Counted from the first letter of the stretch, positions 45,501 through 53,391 are shown. The stretch is DNA of 64,000 nucleotides from Streptomyces klenkii (GCF_003626645.1 NZ_RBAM01000001.1:682001-746000); one strand, 5' to 3'. Made by a program: numbers and translations. Notes: generated by a model not told the origin, from the sequence alone.

Positions 45501-47888
45501 TCCGGTGAACACGCCGGTGCGCGAGCCCTTGAGGGCCGTCGGGTCGATGCCCGCCCGTTCGAAGGCCTCCCAGGCCGCTTCGAGGAGCAGCCGCTGCTGC
45601 GGGTCCGTGGCCGCGGCCTCCTGGTCGGACAAGCCGAAGAAGCCCGCGTCGAAGCCGCCCGCGTCGTGGAGGAAGCCGCCTTCCCGGGCGTAGGTGGTGC
45701 CGGGGCGGTCGGCGTCCTCGTCGAAGAGCCGGTCGAGGTCCCAGCCGCGGTCGGCGGGGAAGCCCGACATCGCGTCGGTCCCCTCGGCGAGCAGGTCCCA
45801 CAAGGCCCGGGGGGCGTCGGCGCCGCCGGGCAGCCGGCAGGCCATGCCGATGATCGCCACGGGTTCGGCGGAGCCGGTCGCGGCCGCCGGGGGAGCGTCC
45901 CCGGCCATCGCCTCCTCCTGCCGGGCCAGCACGCGCGCGACGGCCCGCGGAGTGGGGAAGTCGAAGGTCAGAGTGGTCGGGAGCGGCAGTCCGGTCTCCT
46001 CCCGCAGCAGATTGCGCAGCCGGATCGCGAGGAGGGAATCGACGCCGAGCCGGCGGAAATCCGTATCGGGCGAGTAATCAGGGGAGTGGTGGGAGTCGGT
46101 GTCGGGGGAGAAGCCGGGGGAGGAGGGGCGCGCTGCGCCGCCGTGCCCGAGCACCCTGCCGACGCAGTCGCGTACGAGCTCCAGGGCTTCGTCGGCCGTC
46201 TGCGGCGGGGCCGCGCCGGGGCGCGCCGGGGCGGGCGCGGCCTCGGTCCCGGCCAGGAGCCGCTCCAGCGCCCGGCGGTCGAGCTTTCCGGCGGGGGTGA
46301 GGGGGAGCGCCCGTACGGTGACCAGCTCCAGGGGGATCTTGTGGTCGGCGACCCCGAGCCGGCGCAGGAACGCCGTCACTTCTGCCAGGCCGATGGCGGG
46401 GTCCGCGCGGTCGGTCACGACCAGGCACGGGTACTCGCCGAGCCGGGGGTCCGGGGCGCCGACCACGGCCAGGGGGCCCAGCCCCGTGACGTTCGCCAGG
46501 AGATCCTGGACCTCGGTGGCGCTGACCTTCCGGCCGCCCACGTTGATCAGCTCGGTCGCCCGGCCGTGCAGGACCACCCGGCCGTCCGCGCCGATGTCCG
46601 CGAGGTCGCCGGTGCGCAGCCAGCCGTCCTCGGTGAGGGCGGAGCGCGTCAGCTCCGGCTCGCGGAAGTACCCGCGGAACAGGCCCGGGCCGCGGAACTG
46701 TAGTTCGCCCCTCTCGCCCGCCGGGCACACCGCGCCGTGCTCGTCGACGACGCGCACCCCGGAGCCGTTCACCGGCCGGCCCACGCCGCCGAAGGGGTCA
46801 GCGGCCCGGGTGCAGGTGCCGGTGCCGATCTCGGACATCCCCCACACCACGGTGAGGCCGCAGCCCAGGGCGGCCTCGACCTCCGCGGCGAGCGCGGGGG
46901 GAACGGGGGCTCCCGCCGTGCGCACCTCGCGCGGCAGGAAACCGGCGGGCTCGCCCGTTGCGGCGAGCCGGGCGACGAGGTCGTGCAGCTGGGCGGGCAC
47001 CGCGAAGACGACACCCGGACCGTGCCGCCGCGCCAGTTCCAGGAAGCGATCAGGGTCCCAGCCGGTGAGTAGCACCTGATCGCAGGCGGTGAGCAGCGCC
47101 GCGTGGAGGGATTGCAGGCCGAACAGGTGGGACAGCGGGCAGGCGGTGATGACCGGGCCGCGGAAGGTGTCCGCGGCCTCGGCGGTGACCGCGGCGGTGT
47201 TCGACAGGAGACCGTCGTGGCTGTGCACGCAGAGCTTCGGCCGGTCCGACGTCGTCCCCGACGAGGGGACGAGGACGAGGGGCATCTCCGGGGTGACGTC
47301 CACCGGCTGGGGCCCGGCGCCCTTCCAGTCCGTCAGCAGGTCGTCCAGCGGGATGACTTCCGGCTCCCCGGGACCTGTCCCGCCCGCCCTTGCTACCCCG
47401 CCTGTCCCGTCGGCCCCGCCCGTACCCGCCGTCAGTACGACCCGCAGCGACGGCACGTCGCGCAGCAGCGCACGGGCCGTCGCCGCGGCCTCGTCGCCGG
47501 GGCCCGCGAGGACGAGGAGGACGGGTTCCGCGCGGGTCAGCAGCGCGTGGACGTCGGCGTCCGGGGTGCCGTGGTGGACGGGCAGCAGCACCGCTCCGAC
47601 GGCCGCGACGGCCAGGTGCAGGGTCTCGAACTCCCAGCAGTTCGGCAGCCGCACCGCGACCACGTCGCCGGGCGCGACGCCCGACTCCTGGAGGCCGCGG
47701 GCCATCGCGGCGACGTCCGCCCGCCACTCCTGCCATGTCCACGAGCGGTCCCCGTCGACGACGGCCACCGCATCGGGGGCGGAAGCCGCGGCGGCCTCGA
47801 ACACGCCGGGGAGGGTGAGCCCTCTCAGGGCGGCGGCCGTGTCGGCGGGCGGATCGATCGCGTAGTCATCTGTGTGGAGGGTCACCAT
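42537..47888 (-). CDS. Polyene PKS loading protein: CoA ligase-ACP-KS(Ser)-AT-ACP (PimS0-like)
   Basis: About 1,783 residues that select and load the starter unit. From the ATG at 47888 the domains are an acyl-CoA ligase (residues ~10-545; SSGTTSDRPK loop, TGDLADIG, catalytic Lys in PAGKLDR), ACP1 (~560-640, LGVDSLLAIRL), KS (~670-1095), AT (~1190-1490, GHSLGE) and ACP2 (~1630-1715), then a docking tail with SASDDDLFRLLD. The KS active-site Cys is replaced by Ser (DTASSSS), as in loading KSs of polyene systems, so it cannot condense normally. The AT has IASH where malonyl ATs have HAFH and methylmalonyl ATs YASH. ACP2 has GINSV where the norm is GxDSL. The domain order is that of PimS0 of pimaricin. 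The frame opens at 47942, but a GGGAG site lies just before 47888. Confidence 0.93.
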   Translation of the reverse strand: MVTLHTDDYAIDPPADTAAALRGLTLPGVFEAAAASAPDAVAVVDGDRSWTWQEWRADVAAMARGLQESGVAPGDVVAVRLPNCWEFETLHLAVAAVGAVLLPVHHGTPDADVHALLTRAEPVLLVLAGPGDEAAATARALLRDVPSLRVVLTAGTGGADGTGGVARAGGTGPGEPEVIPLDDLLTDWKGAGPQPVDVTPEMPLVLVPSSGTTSDRPKLCVHSHDGLLSNTAAVTAEAADTFRGPVITACPLSHLFGLQSLHAALLTACDQVLLTGWDPDRFLELARRHGPGVVFAVPAQLHDLVARLAATGEPAGFLPREVRTAGAPVPPALAAEVEAALGCGLTVVWGMSEIGTGTCTRAADPFGGVGRPVNGSGVRVVDEHGAVCPAGERGELQFRGPGLFRGYFREPELTRSALTEDGWLRTGDLADIGADGRVVLHGRATELINVGGRKVSATEVQDLLANVTGLGPLAVVGAPDPRLGEYPCLVVTDRADPAIGLAEVTAFLRRLGVADHKIPLELVTVRALPLTPAGKLDRRALERLLAGTEAAPAPARPGAAPPQTADEALELVRDCVGRVLGHGGAARPSSPGFSPDTDSHHSPDYSPDTDFRRLGVDSLLAIRLRNLLREETGLPLPTTLTFDFPTPRAVARVLARQEEAMAGDAPPAAATGSAEPVAIIGMACRLPGGADAPRALWDLLAEGTDAMSGFPADRGWDLDRLFDEDADRPGTTYAREGGFLHDAGGFDAGFFGLSDQEAAATDPQQRLLLEAAWEAFERAGIDPTALKGSRTGVFTGAMHRDYAAGAPLAQGEWEGMLTTGTSASAISGRVAYTYGLEGPALTVDTASSSSLVALHLACRSLQSGESTLALAGGVTVMASPTPFTHFSRLRALSPDSRSKAYADAANGSAWSEGAGLLLLERLSDARRNGHRVLALVRGSAVNQDGASSGLTAPNGPAQQRVIHQALADARLTPQDVDAVEGHGTGTPLGDPIEAQALLATYGKARPEGRPLWLGSLKSNIGHTQAAAGIAGVIKMVLAMRHGVLPRTLHVDAPSSRVDWSAGSVRLLTEARPWPRENGRTRRAGVSSFGLTGTNAHVILEEAPAEDTTNTTGTTKATEAAEATGATGAVEAAAPASDVAAPWVLSARSRTALRAQAQRLADRVAADLGLSAQDVAHSLATTRALHRHRAVVSGTGRAELLSAAQEFGRGERAAGVTLADSAPGGLAFVFSGQGGQRPGMGREAAEAFPVFRDALREVCDVMDRMLKRPLTSVMWAAPDSEEAALLDDTAWAQPALFAVQVALYRLVESWGMVPDRLVGHSLGEIAAAHAAGVLGLEDACALVEARGRLMGALPVGGAMTAVRITEDELTPWLAGLRDTVSLAAVNGPHSLVLSGARAPLAALTDRLNAAGHKSRHLAVSIASHSPLMDPMLDEYGQVARTLSYAAPAIPLVSTLTGRPMTDDDAHDPGHWVRHIRQPVRFKTVIDRLRDERVTGFLELGPTPQLTPMIDECLASATPDAGATVVPALDTGAGERQSLLTAAARMHAHGVSVDWRAVLPAARTVSLPTYPFQRRHFWLAYAPADSVAIGGGAGGWSGATAAGGGSVDGRSVDGADEPPALAARLSGLDGPEQDALVLALVLAEVSAALGGRETRSDEGGRTFKSMGINSVNAVELRNRLIAATEVKLPSTLVYDHPTPDAVVRLVREQLATPGPARDAASIVAELEALLASGATLSPETSARLKAAAAGGAIEAPAAGAAGALDLESLESASDDDLFRLLDGTG

Positions 47889-47955
47889 CACTCCCGGATC
47901 TCGAGCGCTTTCGTCGGTTGGGGGACGCGGCCGGCGGATCACCCCGGGGCGGGCG

Positions 47956-48150
47956 TCAGTCCTCGTGCACGGTGACGGCCCGGGACGGGCAGAGGCCGGC
48001 GGCCAGCCGGACCGCGGACTCCTCGCCGGCGCCGGGCTCGGCGAGGAGCAGGGTCACCAGCCCGTCGTCGTCCTGGTCGAAGACCTGCGGTGCGGTCAGT
48101 ACGCACTGGCCCGCTCCCACGCAACGGCCGGTGTCGGTGGTGATGCGCAT
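47956..48150 (-). CDS. 3Fe-4S ferredoxin, P450 redox partner (NysM/AmphM/PimF type)
   Basis: A 64-residue acidic ferredoxin with only three cluster cysteines, C10, C16 and C54 (GRCVGAGQC ... LCPSRAV), the pattern of small [3Fe-4S] ferredoxins that feed electrons to Streptomyces CYP105 enzymes. It lies 76 bp after the P450 gene on the same strand, and GGAG lies 10 nt before its ATG. The natural partner is that P450. No ferredoxin reductase is encoded in the window, so a general cellular one is presumably used. Confidence 0.94.
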   Translation of the reverse strand: MRITTDTGRCVGAGQCVLTAPQVFDQDDDGLVTLLLAEPGAGEESAVRLAAGLCPSRAVTVHED

Positions 48151-48178
48151 GTCGATGTCTCTCCTGCGGTGGATTCGG

Positions 48179-48212
48179 GTCCGCCGGACGGCCGGTGGCG
48201 CGCCCGGCGGAC
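48179..48212 (-). other. Short hairpin between the P450 and ferredoxin genes
   Basis: The arms 48179-48187 and 48204-48212 (GTCCGCCGG and its complement) form a 9-bp stem with a 16-nt loop inside the 76-bp gap. It could act as an mRNA stability or attenuation element. It is too short to call a firm terminator. Confidence 0.4.
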
Positions 48213-48226
48213 AGACCGGTCGCCGG

Positions 48227-49405
48227 CTACCAGCGGACCGGCAGCGCGTGCAGCCCGTGCACCACGCCGTCGTGCTTGAAGGACAGGCCCTCGGCGGGCA
48301 CGGCCAGTTCGAGGGTGGGGATGCGCTCGAAGAGCTTGCGGTAGGCGATCTCCATCTCGACCCGGACCAGGTTCTGCCCCAGGCACTGGTGCACGCCGTA
48401 GCCGAAGGCGACGTGGTGGCGGGCGGACCGGGAGGGGTCGAAGCTGTGGGGGCACTCGAAGCTGGCCTCGTCGTGGTTGGCCGCGGCGACCAGGGGCACG
48501 ATGCCCTCGCCCGCCCGGACGAGCTGCCCGGAGATCTCCACGTCCTCGACCGCCACCCGCAGGGACACCAGGTCGGCGACCGAGTGGAAGCGCAGCGTCT
48601 CCTCCACGGCCCGGTCGTCGCCGATCCACTCGGGGTTCGTCAGGAGGGTGACCACGCCCAGCGCGATGTTGTTGGCCGTGGTCTCGTGACCGGCGATGAG
48701 CAGGAGCATCAGCACGCCCGACAGCTCGTGCGGGGCGATCGTGCCGGTGGCCAGCAGCCTGCTGACCAGGTCGTCGGCGGGCCACTTCTGCTTGATGGCC
48801 ACCAGCCGGTTGATGTAGCGCAGCAGGTCCTTGGCGGCGGCGCCGCGCTGCTGATCGGTCGAGGAGCGGATGGCGACCAGGGTGCGCGTCCGGGACTCGA
48901 AGAAGTCGCGGTCCGCCGGCGGTACCCCGAGCAGCGCGGAGATCACCAGGGACGGGATGGGCAGCGCGAAGTCGGCGACGAGGTCGGCGTGGTCGCCCGC
49001 GGCCAGCATCGCGTCGAGGCGCTCGTCCACCGTGCGCTCGATCGCCGGGCGCATCGCGCGGACGCGCCGGACGGTGAACTCCGGGATGAGCGCCTTGCGG
49101 AACCGGTCGTGCTCCGGGGAGTCCAGCCCCACGAACCAGCCGGGGATCTGGTCCTGCTTGGGTACGCCCAAACTCTCGCCGACGTTCGGGAAGCCCGGGT
49201 GCTCGGGGTTGGAGCTGATCCTCGGGTCGGTCAGTACGGCGCGCACGTCCTCGTGCCGGGTGACCAGCCAGACCCGGTCGCCGTTGGGCAGGCGCGAGAG
49301 GACCAGCCCCTGCTGCTCGCGGAAGCCGGCGTAGCCCGGGGGCGGGAAGGGCACGCCGGGTTTGCGCAGCGGGAAGTCGACTGCCTGCGGTTCTGCTTGT
49401 GTCAT
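48227..49405 (-). CDS. Cytochrome P450, CYP105-like; probable polyene methyl-to-carboxyl oxidase (NysN/AmphN/PimG type)
   Basis: A 392-residue P450 with I-helix AGHETT, ExxR in EETLRF and heme loop AFGYGVHQCLGQ. It sits between the sugar aminotransferase and a 3Fe-4S ferredoxin, the usual arrangement for the polyene enzyme that oxidises an exocyclic methyl to the ring carboxylate (C16 in nystatin and amphotericin, C12 in pimaricin). That reaction needs a methylmalonyl-derived methyl, which must come from a module outside the window, since every extender AT here is malonyl type. AGGA lies 9 nt before the ATG. The function is inferred from context and family resemblance. Confidence 0.9.
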   Translation of the reverse strand: MTQAEPQAVDFPLRKPGVPFPPPGYAGFREQQGLVLSRLPNGDRVWLVTRHEDVRAVLTDPRISSNPEHPGFPNVGESLGVPKQDQIPGWFVGLDSPEHDRFRKALIPEFTVRRVRAMRPAIERTVDERLDAMLAAGDHADLVADFALPIPSLVISALLGVPPADRDFFESRTRTLVAIRSSTDQQRGAAAKDLLRYINRLVAIKQKWPADDLVSRLLATGTIAPHELSGVLMLLLIAGHETTANNIALGVVTLLTNPEWIGDDRAVEETLRFHSVADLVSLRVAVEDVEISGQLVRAGEGIVPLVAAANHDEASFECPHSFDPSRSARHHVAFGYGVHQCLGQNLVRVEMEIAYRKLFERIPTLELAVPAEGLSFKHDGVVHGLHALPVRW

Positions 49406-49434
49406 GTGCGGATGTCCTCTTTCGGGCGGTTCGG

Positions 49435-50490
49435 TCAGACGCCGTAGAACGCGCGGACCCGGCCGATCACGAAGTCCTGGTCGGCGGCGGTCAGCCCGGT
49501 GTGCGTGGGCAGGTACAGCCCGTCCTCGGCGAAGACGTTCGCCTTGAGCGAGGGCCAGTCCGGGTGGAAGTACATGGGCTGCCGGCTCATCGGCTTGAAG
49601 AAGAGCCGCGTCTCGATGGAGTGGCCGGCCAGGAACGCCCTGAGCTCCTCGCGGCGTTCGGCCCGGATGTCGTACATCCACAGCACGTCCCGCGGCGGCA
49701 TCAGGGTGAGCCCGGGGACGTCGGCGAGACCTTCGTCGTAGCGCTTCTCGATCGTCCGGCGCGTCTGAAGGATCTCGTCCAGCCGCTCGACCTGGCCGAG
49801 GGCGACGGCGGCCTGCATGGCCGTCATCCTGAAGTTGTAGGCGACCTTCTTGTGCAGGAAGCTGTGGTCCTTGGTGAAGGCCATGGCGCGCAGGTGCTCC
49901 AGCTGCCCGGCCAGCCTGGGGTCGTCGGTGAGGCAGATACCGCCCTCGCCCGAGGTGATGATCTTGTTGGCGAAGAGCGAGTAACAGGCGATGTCGCCGA
50001 CCGGGCGGATGCCGTGGGCCTCGGCGGAGTCCTCGACGACGCGCAGGTTGTGCTGGAACGCGATGTCCATGATCGCGTCCATGTCGCAGCGCCGGCCGTA
50101 GACGTGGACGGGCATGATGGCCTTCGTCCGTGCGGTGATCTTCTCCTCGATGTGGGTGACGTCGATGTTGAGGTCGTCCGCGCAGTCGACGAAGACGGGC
50201 GTCGCGCCCGTGTAGGTGACCGCCCACGCGGAGGCGACCATGGTGAACTCGGGGACGATCACCTCGTCGCCCGGGCCGATGCCCAGGGCCCGCAGGGCCA
50301 GTGTGAGGGCGGCGGTCCCGGAGGAGCAGGCGACACCGTGCGCGATCGCGTTGTAGTCCGCGAAGGCGCGCTCGAAGCGCTGGATCATCGGCCCCTGGGA
50401 CGATATCCAGCCGTCGCTGACGGTGGCGGTGACGTATGCGAGCTCTCGGCCGTCCAGGGCGGGCCTGGACACGGGGTACTTGAACGACAT
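49435..50490 (-). CDS. PLP-dependent NDP-sugar aminotransferase for mycosamine (NysDII/AmphDII/PimC type)
   Basis: A 351-residue DegT/DnrJ/EryC1-family aminotransferase. Visible landmarks are the N-terminal SDGWISSQGP, the cofactor pocket SSGTAAL, the Asp-containing VVEDSAEAHG and the PLP lysine in FANKIITSGEGG. In polyene clusters this enzyme converts GDP-3-keto-6-deoxymannose to GDP-mycosamine. Its place between the glycosyltransferase (52 bp gap) and the P450 (29 bp gap) and its strong resemblance to NysDII/AmphDII support that substrate. The GDP-mannose 4,6-dehydratase of the pathway is not in the window. Confidence 0.93.
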   Translation of the reverse strand: MSFKYPVSRPALDGRELAYVTATVSDGWISSQGPMIQRFERAFADYNAIAHGVACSSGTAALTLALRALGIGPGDEVIVPEFTMVASAWAVTYTGATPVFVDCADDLNIDVTHIEEKITARTKAIMPVHVYGRRCDMDAIMDIAFQHNLRVVEDSAEAHGIRPVGDIACYSLFANKIITSGEGGICLTDDPRLAGQLEHLRAMAFTKDHSFLHKKVAYNFRMTAMQAAVALGQVERLDEILQTRRTIEKRYDEGLADVPGLTLMPPRDVLWMYDIRAERREELRAFLAGHSIETRLFFKPMSRQPMYFHPDWPSLKANVFAEDGLYLPTHTGLTAADQDFVIGRVRAFYGV

Positions 50491-50542
50491 CGTCGGTCTC
50501 TTCCTTCTCGGATGGTCCGGGTGCTCGGGTGCTCGGGCGTCC

Positions 50543-51922
50543 TCAGGCCAGGGCCGGGAGCCCGAGGATCAGCGAGGCGGCGGTCTCCCGCCCGCCCGCC
50601 GCGCGTTGCAGGGCCCCGAGCCGCTCCGCCTTCTCGGCGAAGGAGGGGGTGCCCAGTACTCGGGTGAGCTTGTCGACGACATCGCCGACGGACAGGGCCT
50701 GCGGCCGGTCCAGGGTCAGGCTGATGCCGAAGTCCCGGCCGCGGACCGCCTGGTCGAAGCAGTCCACCCACAGCGGCCGGACCACGAGCGGCTTGCCGAA
50801 GTACACGCCCTCGTTGAAGCCGTTGCCGCCGCCGTGCGTGAAGAACACCTTCACGTTCGGGTGGGCGAGGACGTCGTGCTGCGAAGGGACCCAGCTCTCG
50901 ATGCGGAGGTTGGCCGGCAGCGACTCCTCCGGCGGCAGCAGGTGCTGCTGCTCCTTGGCCAGCTTCCACAGCACCTGGTGCCCCCGGCCTTCGAGCCGGC
51001 GCGCGACCTCCACGACGGAGGCGACTTCCGCCCGGGTCAGCCGGGTGATGGTCCCGAGCCCCATGTAGACGACGGACGACTGGGCGTCCAGCCAGCCCGA
51101 GAGGTCCTTGTCGTCCGGGGCCTCCGGCAGCGGCGGGACCATCGCGCCGACCAGCCGCATCTTGCCGGGGATGGTGAAGGGGTAGTCCAGCTCCGCGATC
51201 GAGTTGCACAGGACCATCTCGGCCTTGTCGACCCGCGCCATCAGGCCGACCGACGGGAGGCCGAGCGCCTTGCGCCGCCGCTGGTCCTGCATGACGACCT
51301 TGCTCATCTCGGGCGTGCAGAAGATCGCCATGGTTCGGATCTTGAACAGTTCGTTGCTGATGCGCTGGGCGAGGCTCATCCCGGCCGGCAGCCCGGTGTG
51401 GGGCACCGGGAAGCCCTTCGGGGTGTACCCCTTCCCAAAGGGGGTGAAGGCCGTCAGCACGTTGCTCGGCAGGAACGGCACGCTCAGCACGTACGGGATC
51501 CCCCGGGCCACGGCCAGGTCGATCGCGAACCCGCTGATGCAGTCGATGACCATCAGCGCCGGCCGCACCTTGTCGACGACGGCTTCGAGCCGGCGGTACT
51601 TCACGTGTTGCAGAGCGGGCTTGTAGGACTGCTTGATGACCGCGCGGTGCGCCCTGAAGCGCGAGGTCTGGGTGACCTCGCGGTAGACGTCGTCGTCCCA
51701 TGTCACCGCGGACAGCTCGGAGATGACCTCGCCCAGGGAGGCGAACTCCACCGGTGAACGCTCCGCGATCCGCTGCACGTCGTCGCGCCGCGGCTCGTCG
51801 GTGGCGAACCAGAGGTCCTCCACTCCCTGGCGCGAGAGCTCACCCGCCAGGACGAGCAGCGGGTTGAGCAGGCCGCTCTCCGGAAGGCTGACGAAGAGGA
51901 TCGGCCGTCGGGCGGAGTCCAT
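50543..51922 (-). CDS. Polyene macrolide glycosyltransferase, mycosaminyltransferase (NysDI/AmphDI/PimK type)
   Basis: A 459-residue GT-B fold, GT1-family enzyme. The N-terminus FVSLPESGLLNPLLVLAGEL is the acceptor-domain start seen in polyene glycosyltransferases. The C-terminal donor-binding region reads FTHGGGNGFNEGVYFGKP followed by WVDCFDQAV, the equivalent of the HGGxGT...DQ motif. It should attach GDP-mycosamine to the aglycone. It is the first gene of the leftward set, and its own promoter region (51923-52576) is shared with the divergent regulator. A candidate operator lies 89 bp upstream. The ATG at 51922 begins the conserved domain directly and follows AAGGGA. Confidence 0.94.
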   Translation of the reverse strand: MDSARRPILFVSLPESGLLNPLLVLAGELSRQGVEDLWFATDEPRRDDVQRIAERSPVEFASLGEVISELSAVTWDDDVYREVTQTSRFRAHRAVIKQSYKPALQHVKYRRLEAVVDKVRPALMVIDCISGFAIDLAVARGIPYVLSVPFLPSNVLTAFTPFGKGYTPKGFPVPHTGLPAGMSLAQRISNELFKIRTMAIFCTPEMSKVVMQDQRRRKALGLPSVGLMARVDKAEMVLCNSIAELDYPFTIPGKMRLVGAMVPPLPEAPDDKDLSGWLDAQSSVVYMGLGTITRLTRAEVASVVEVARRLEGRGHQVLWKLAKEQQHLLPPEESLPANLRIESWVPSQHDVLAHPNVKVFFTHGGGNGFNEGVYFGKPLVVRPLWVDCFDQAVRGRDFGISLTLDRPQALSVGDVVDKLTRVLGTPSFAEKAERLGALQRAAGGRETAASLILGLPALA

Positions 51923-52576
51923 GGGTTCCCTTTCGGCGGTGGCGGGTGCGCGTCGAGCACGCCCCCACGCGGGTCGGCTGGCCGTGCCCACCTTTGATCT
52001 CACGCCGGGCGCAGGGAAATCCGTAGTCTCTTCCGCGGTCTCTTCCGCCCGCGGCCCGGGGCCTCGCCGGACCTCGCCCTCAGTGGCGCGCACGGCAGGT
52101 GCCGTGCCCCTTCCGGCGCAGGTCGCGCCGAGATCGGCAGGGTTCCGTAGAAATTCTCGACGTTTTTTCGGGAGCATGGAACCAAAGGCGTCGCGCACCC
52201 GTCCGGTGCGCTCGTCCGCGCTTTCCCGAGGTGAATTGGGCGCGACGATCGAGCGTTCTCCATTCGGCATACGGCCGTGGAAGCAGAGTTGTCCGACACC
52301 CACTGCTTCGGAACTCCAACTTCCGTTCTACTGGCGGGTAGTGATCGCGTGGGGCCGGAGAGTGAAGAACTGCCTCGGGCGTGGCGCAAAGACGCGAGTA
52401 TTGGCGTGATTTCGGCCGTACGGAGCGACCGAAGCCGTAGTTGCGTACCGAACCATTTCTCGATGGAAGCCGCAGGTTTAAGTAACACCGTATGGCGGTC
52501 GTTGCCCACCGGTCGGTAGGTAACTAGCCTTCCAATTCATCCCATCTGCACGCAGTTTCATGAAGGGGATCTTCCT
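51923..52576. promoter_or_regulatory. Divergent promoter region between glycosyltransferase operon and LuxR regulator
   Basis: These 654 bp hold no convincing gene. GC content is visibly lower than in the coding DNA, especially 52140-52570, with runs such as GTTTTTTC near 52162. It contains the candidate operator at 52011-52026 and a second partial copy of its left half (TTCCGTAG, 52143-52150, CTACGGAA on the opposite strand). Both the six-gene leftward operon and the regulator must be transcribed from here. Confidence 0.7.
52011..52026 (-). promoter_or_regulatory. Candidate PAS-LuxR (PimM-type) operator before the glycosyltransferase operon
   Basis: Read on the minus strand the site is CTACGGATTTCCCTGC, matching 13 of 16 positions of the recalled PimM consensus CTVGGGAWWTCCCBAG. 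It is 89 bp upstream of the glycosyltransferase start. The first seven bases and the spacing to CCC resemble the site at 8433-8448, also in the orientation of its gene. Confidence 0.5.
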
Positions 52577-53284
52577 TTGCTGAATTCAGTCCCCACGCTC
52601 ATTGATTCCGCCGCGTTAGAGACGGACGGCGACTCGATGGGCCGGCCCGGCGGCGCGGACGCGCACCAGCAGCCGGACCAGCAACCGGACCAGCACGGCA
52701 TGTGCGTGGCCGGGCTCGACGCGGCCCTGACCATCCAGCAGGCGAACCAGGAGTTCTTCCGGCAGTTCAACGGCTCGTCCGAGGAACTGTGCGGCCGCAG
52801 CATCCGCGACGTGGTGCACCCGAGCGTCCAGCAGCCGCTGTTACGCCGCTTCTCCCACCTGCTCGAAGGCAAGCACCAGCGCTTCGTCACCCCCGTCATC
52901 GCCGTCCGCCCCGGCGAAGAGTCCGCCTTCACCGTCCCCCTCACCGCGATCGCGGTGCGCGGCGGACTGCCCGGCACGAACGCGATCCTGGTCATGATGC
53001 CCACGACCGCGGGCACCGAGGAGACACGGGTGGTGACCAACCGCAAAAAGGTCCTCTCGGCCATGGACGCCCGCATCCTCGAAGGCATCGCCGCCGGTAT
53101 ATCCACCGTCCCCCTGTCCTCCCGCCTCTTCCTGAGCCCGCACGGCGTCGAGTACCACGTGACCTGCCTGCTGCGGAAGCTCAAGGTGCGCAACCGCACC
53201 GCGCTCGTCTCCCGCGCCTACTCCATGGGCGTGCTCAAGATAGGAACTTGGCCGCCCGAAGTCGTCGACGACTTCGTGAAGTGA
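52577..53284 (+). CDS. PAS-LuxR transcriptional activator (PimM/NysRIV/AmphRIV family)
   Basis: A 235-residue cluster-specific regulator with an N-terminal PAS domain (~40-140; GLDAALTIQQANQEFF, ELCGRSIRDVVHPS) and a C-terminal LuxR helix-turn-helix (~160-225; ILEGIAAGISTVPLSSRLFL, YHVTCLLRKLKVRNRTALV). This PAS plus LuxR build is the hallmark of polyene pathway regulators such as PimM. It is longer than PimM (192 residues, from memory) because of an extra Gln/Asp/Pro-rich N-terminus. The start is TTG with AAGGGGA 7 nt upstream. Two TTA codons (52616-52618 and 52841-52843) should make translation depend on the bldA tRNA. It is divergent from the glycosyltransferase operon it probably activates. 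Confidence 0.93.
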   Translation: MLNSVPTLIDSAALETDGDSMGRPGGADAHQQPDQQPDQHGMCVAGLDAALTIQQANQEFFRQFNGSSEELCGRSIRDVVHPSVQQPLLRRFSHLLEGKHQRFVTPVIAVRPGEESAFTVPLTAIAVRGGLPGTNAILVMMPTTAGTEETRVVTNRKKVLSAMDARILEGIAAGISTVPLSSRLFLSPHGVEYHVTCLLRKLKVRNRTALVSRAYSMGVLKIGTWPPEVVDDFVK

Positions 53285-53325
53285 GCGGGGTACGAGGACC
53301 GGTGCGAGGGCCCCCGTCCTGGCCA

Positions 53326-53362
53326 GTCCTGTCCCGTCCTGTCCCGTCCTTGTCCTGTCCTG
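53326..53362. repeat. Pyrimidine-rich tandem repeat after the regulator gene
   Basis: Two perfect and one imperfect copies of GTCCTGTCCC run in tandem, followed by a decayed end. It lies 42 bp after the regulator stop in the gap at the right edge of the cluster. No function is apparent. Confidence 0.65.
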
Positions 53363-53391
53363 ACGGTGGTCACGGGGGCGTCATGAGGGAT

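Noticed and set aside
41703..46703. Open frame of 1,666 codons on the plus strand
   Set aside because: It is antisense to the loading PKS and ABC ATPase, whose coding strands have complete domain motifs. Composition is that of a shadow frame.
42537..47888. Loading AT as a methylmalonyl-specific domain because of its SH ending
   Set aside because: The motif is IASH, not YASH, and loading ATs of polyenes deviate from the usual rules, so specificity is left open.
52099..52341. Small open frames of about 80 codons in the divergent promoter region
   Set aside because: No ribosome sites, codon use is unlike that of the neighbours, and the region carries a candidate operator and lower GC, as expected of regulatory DNA.
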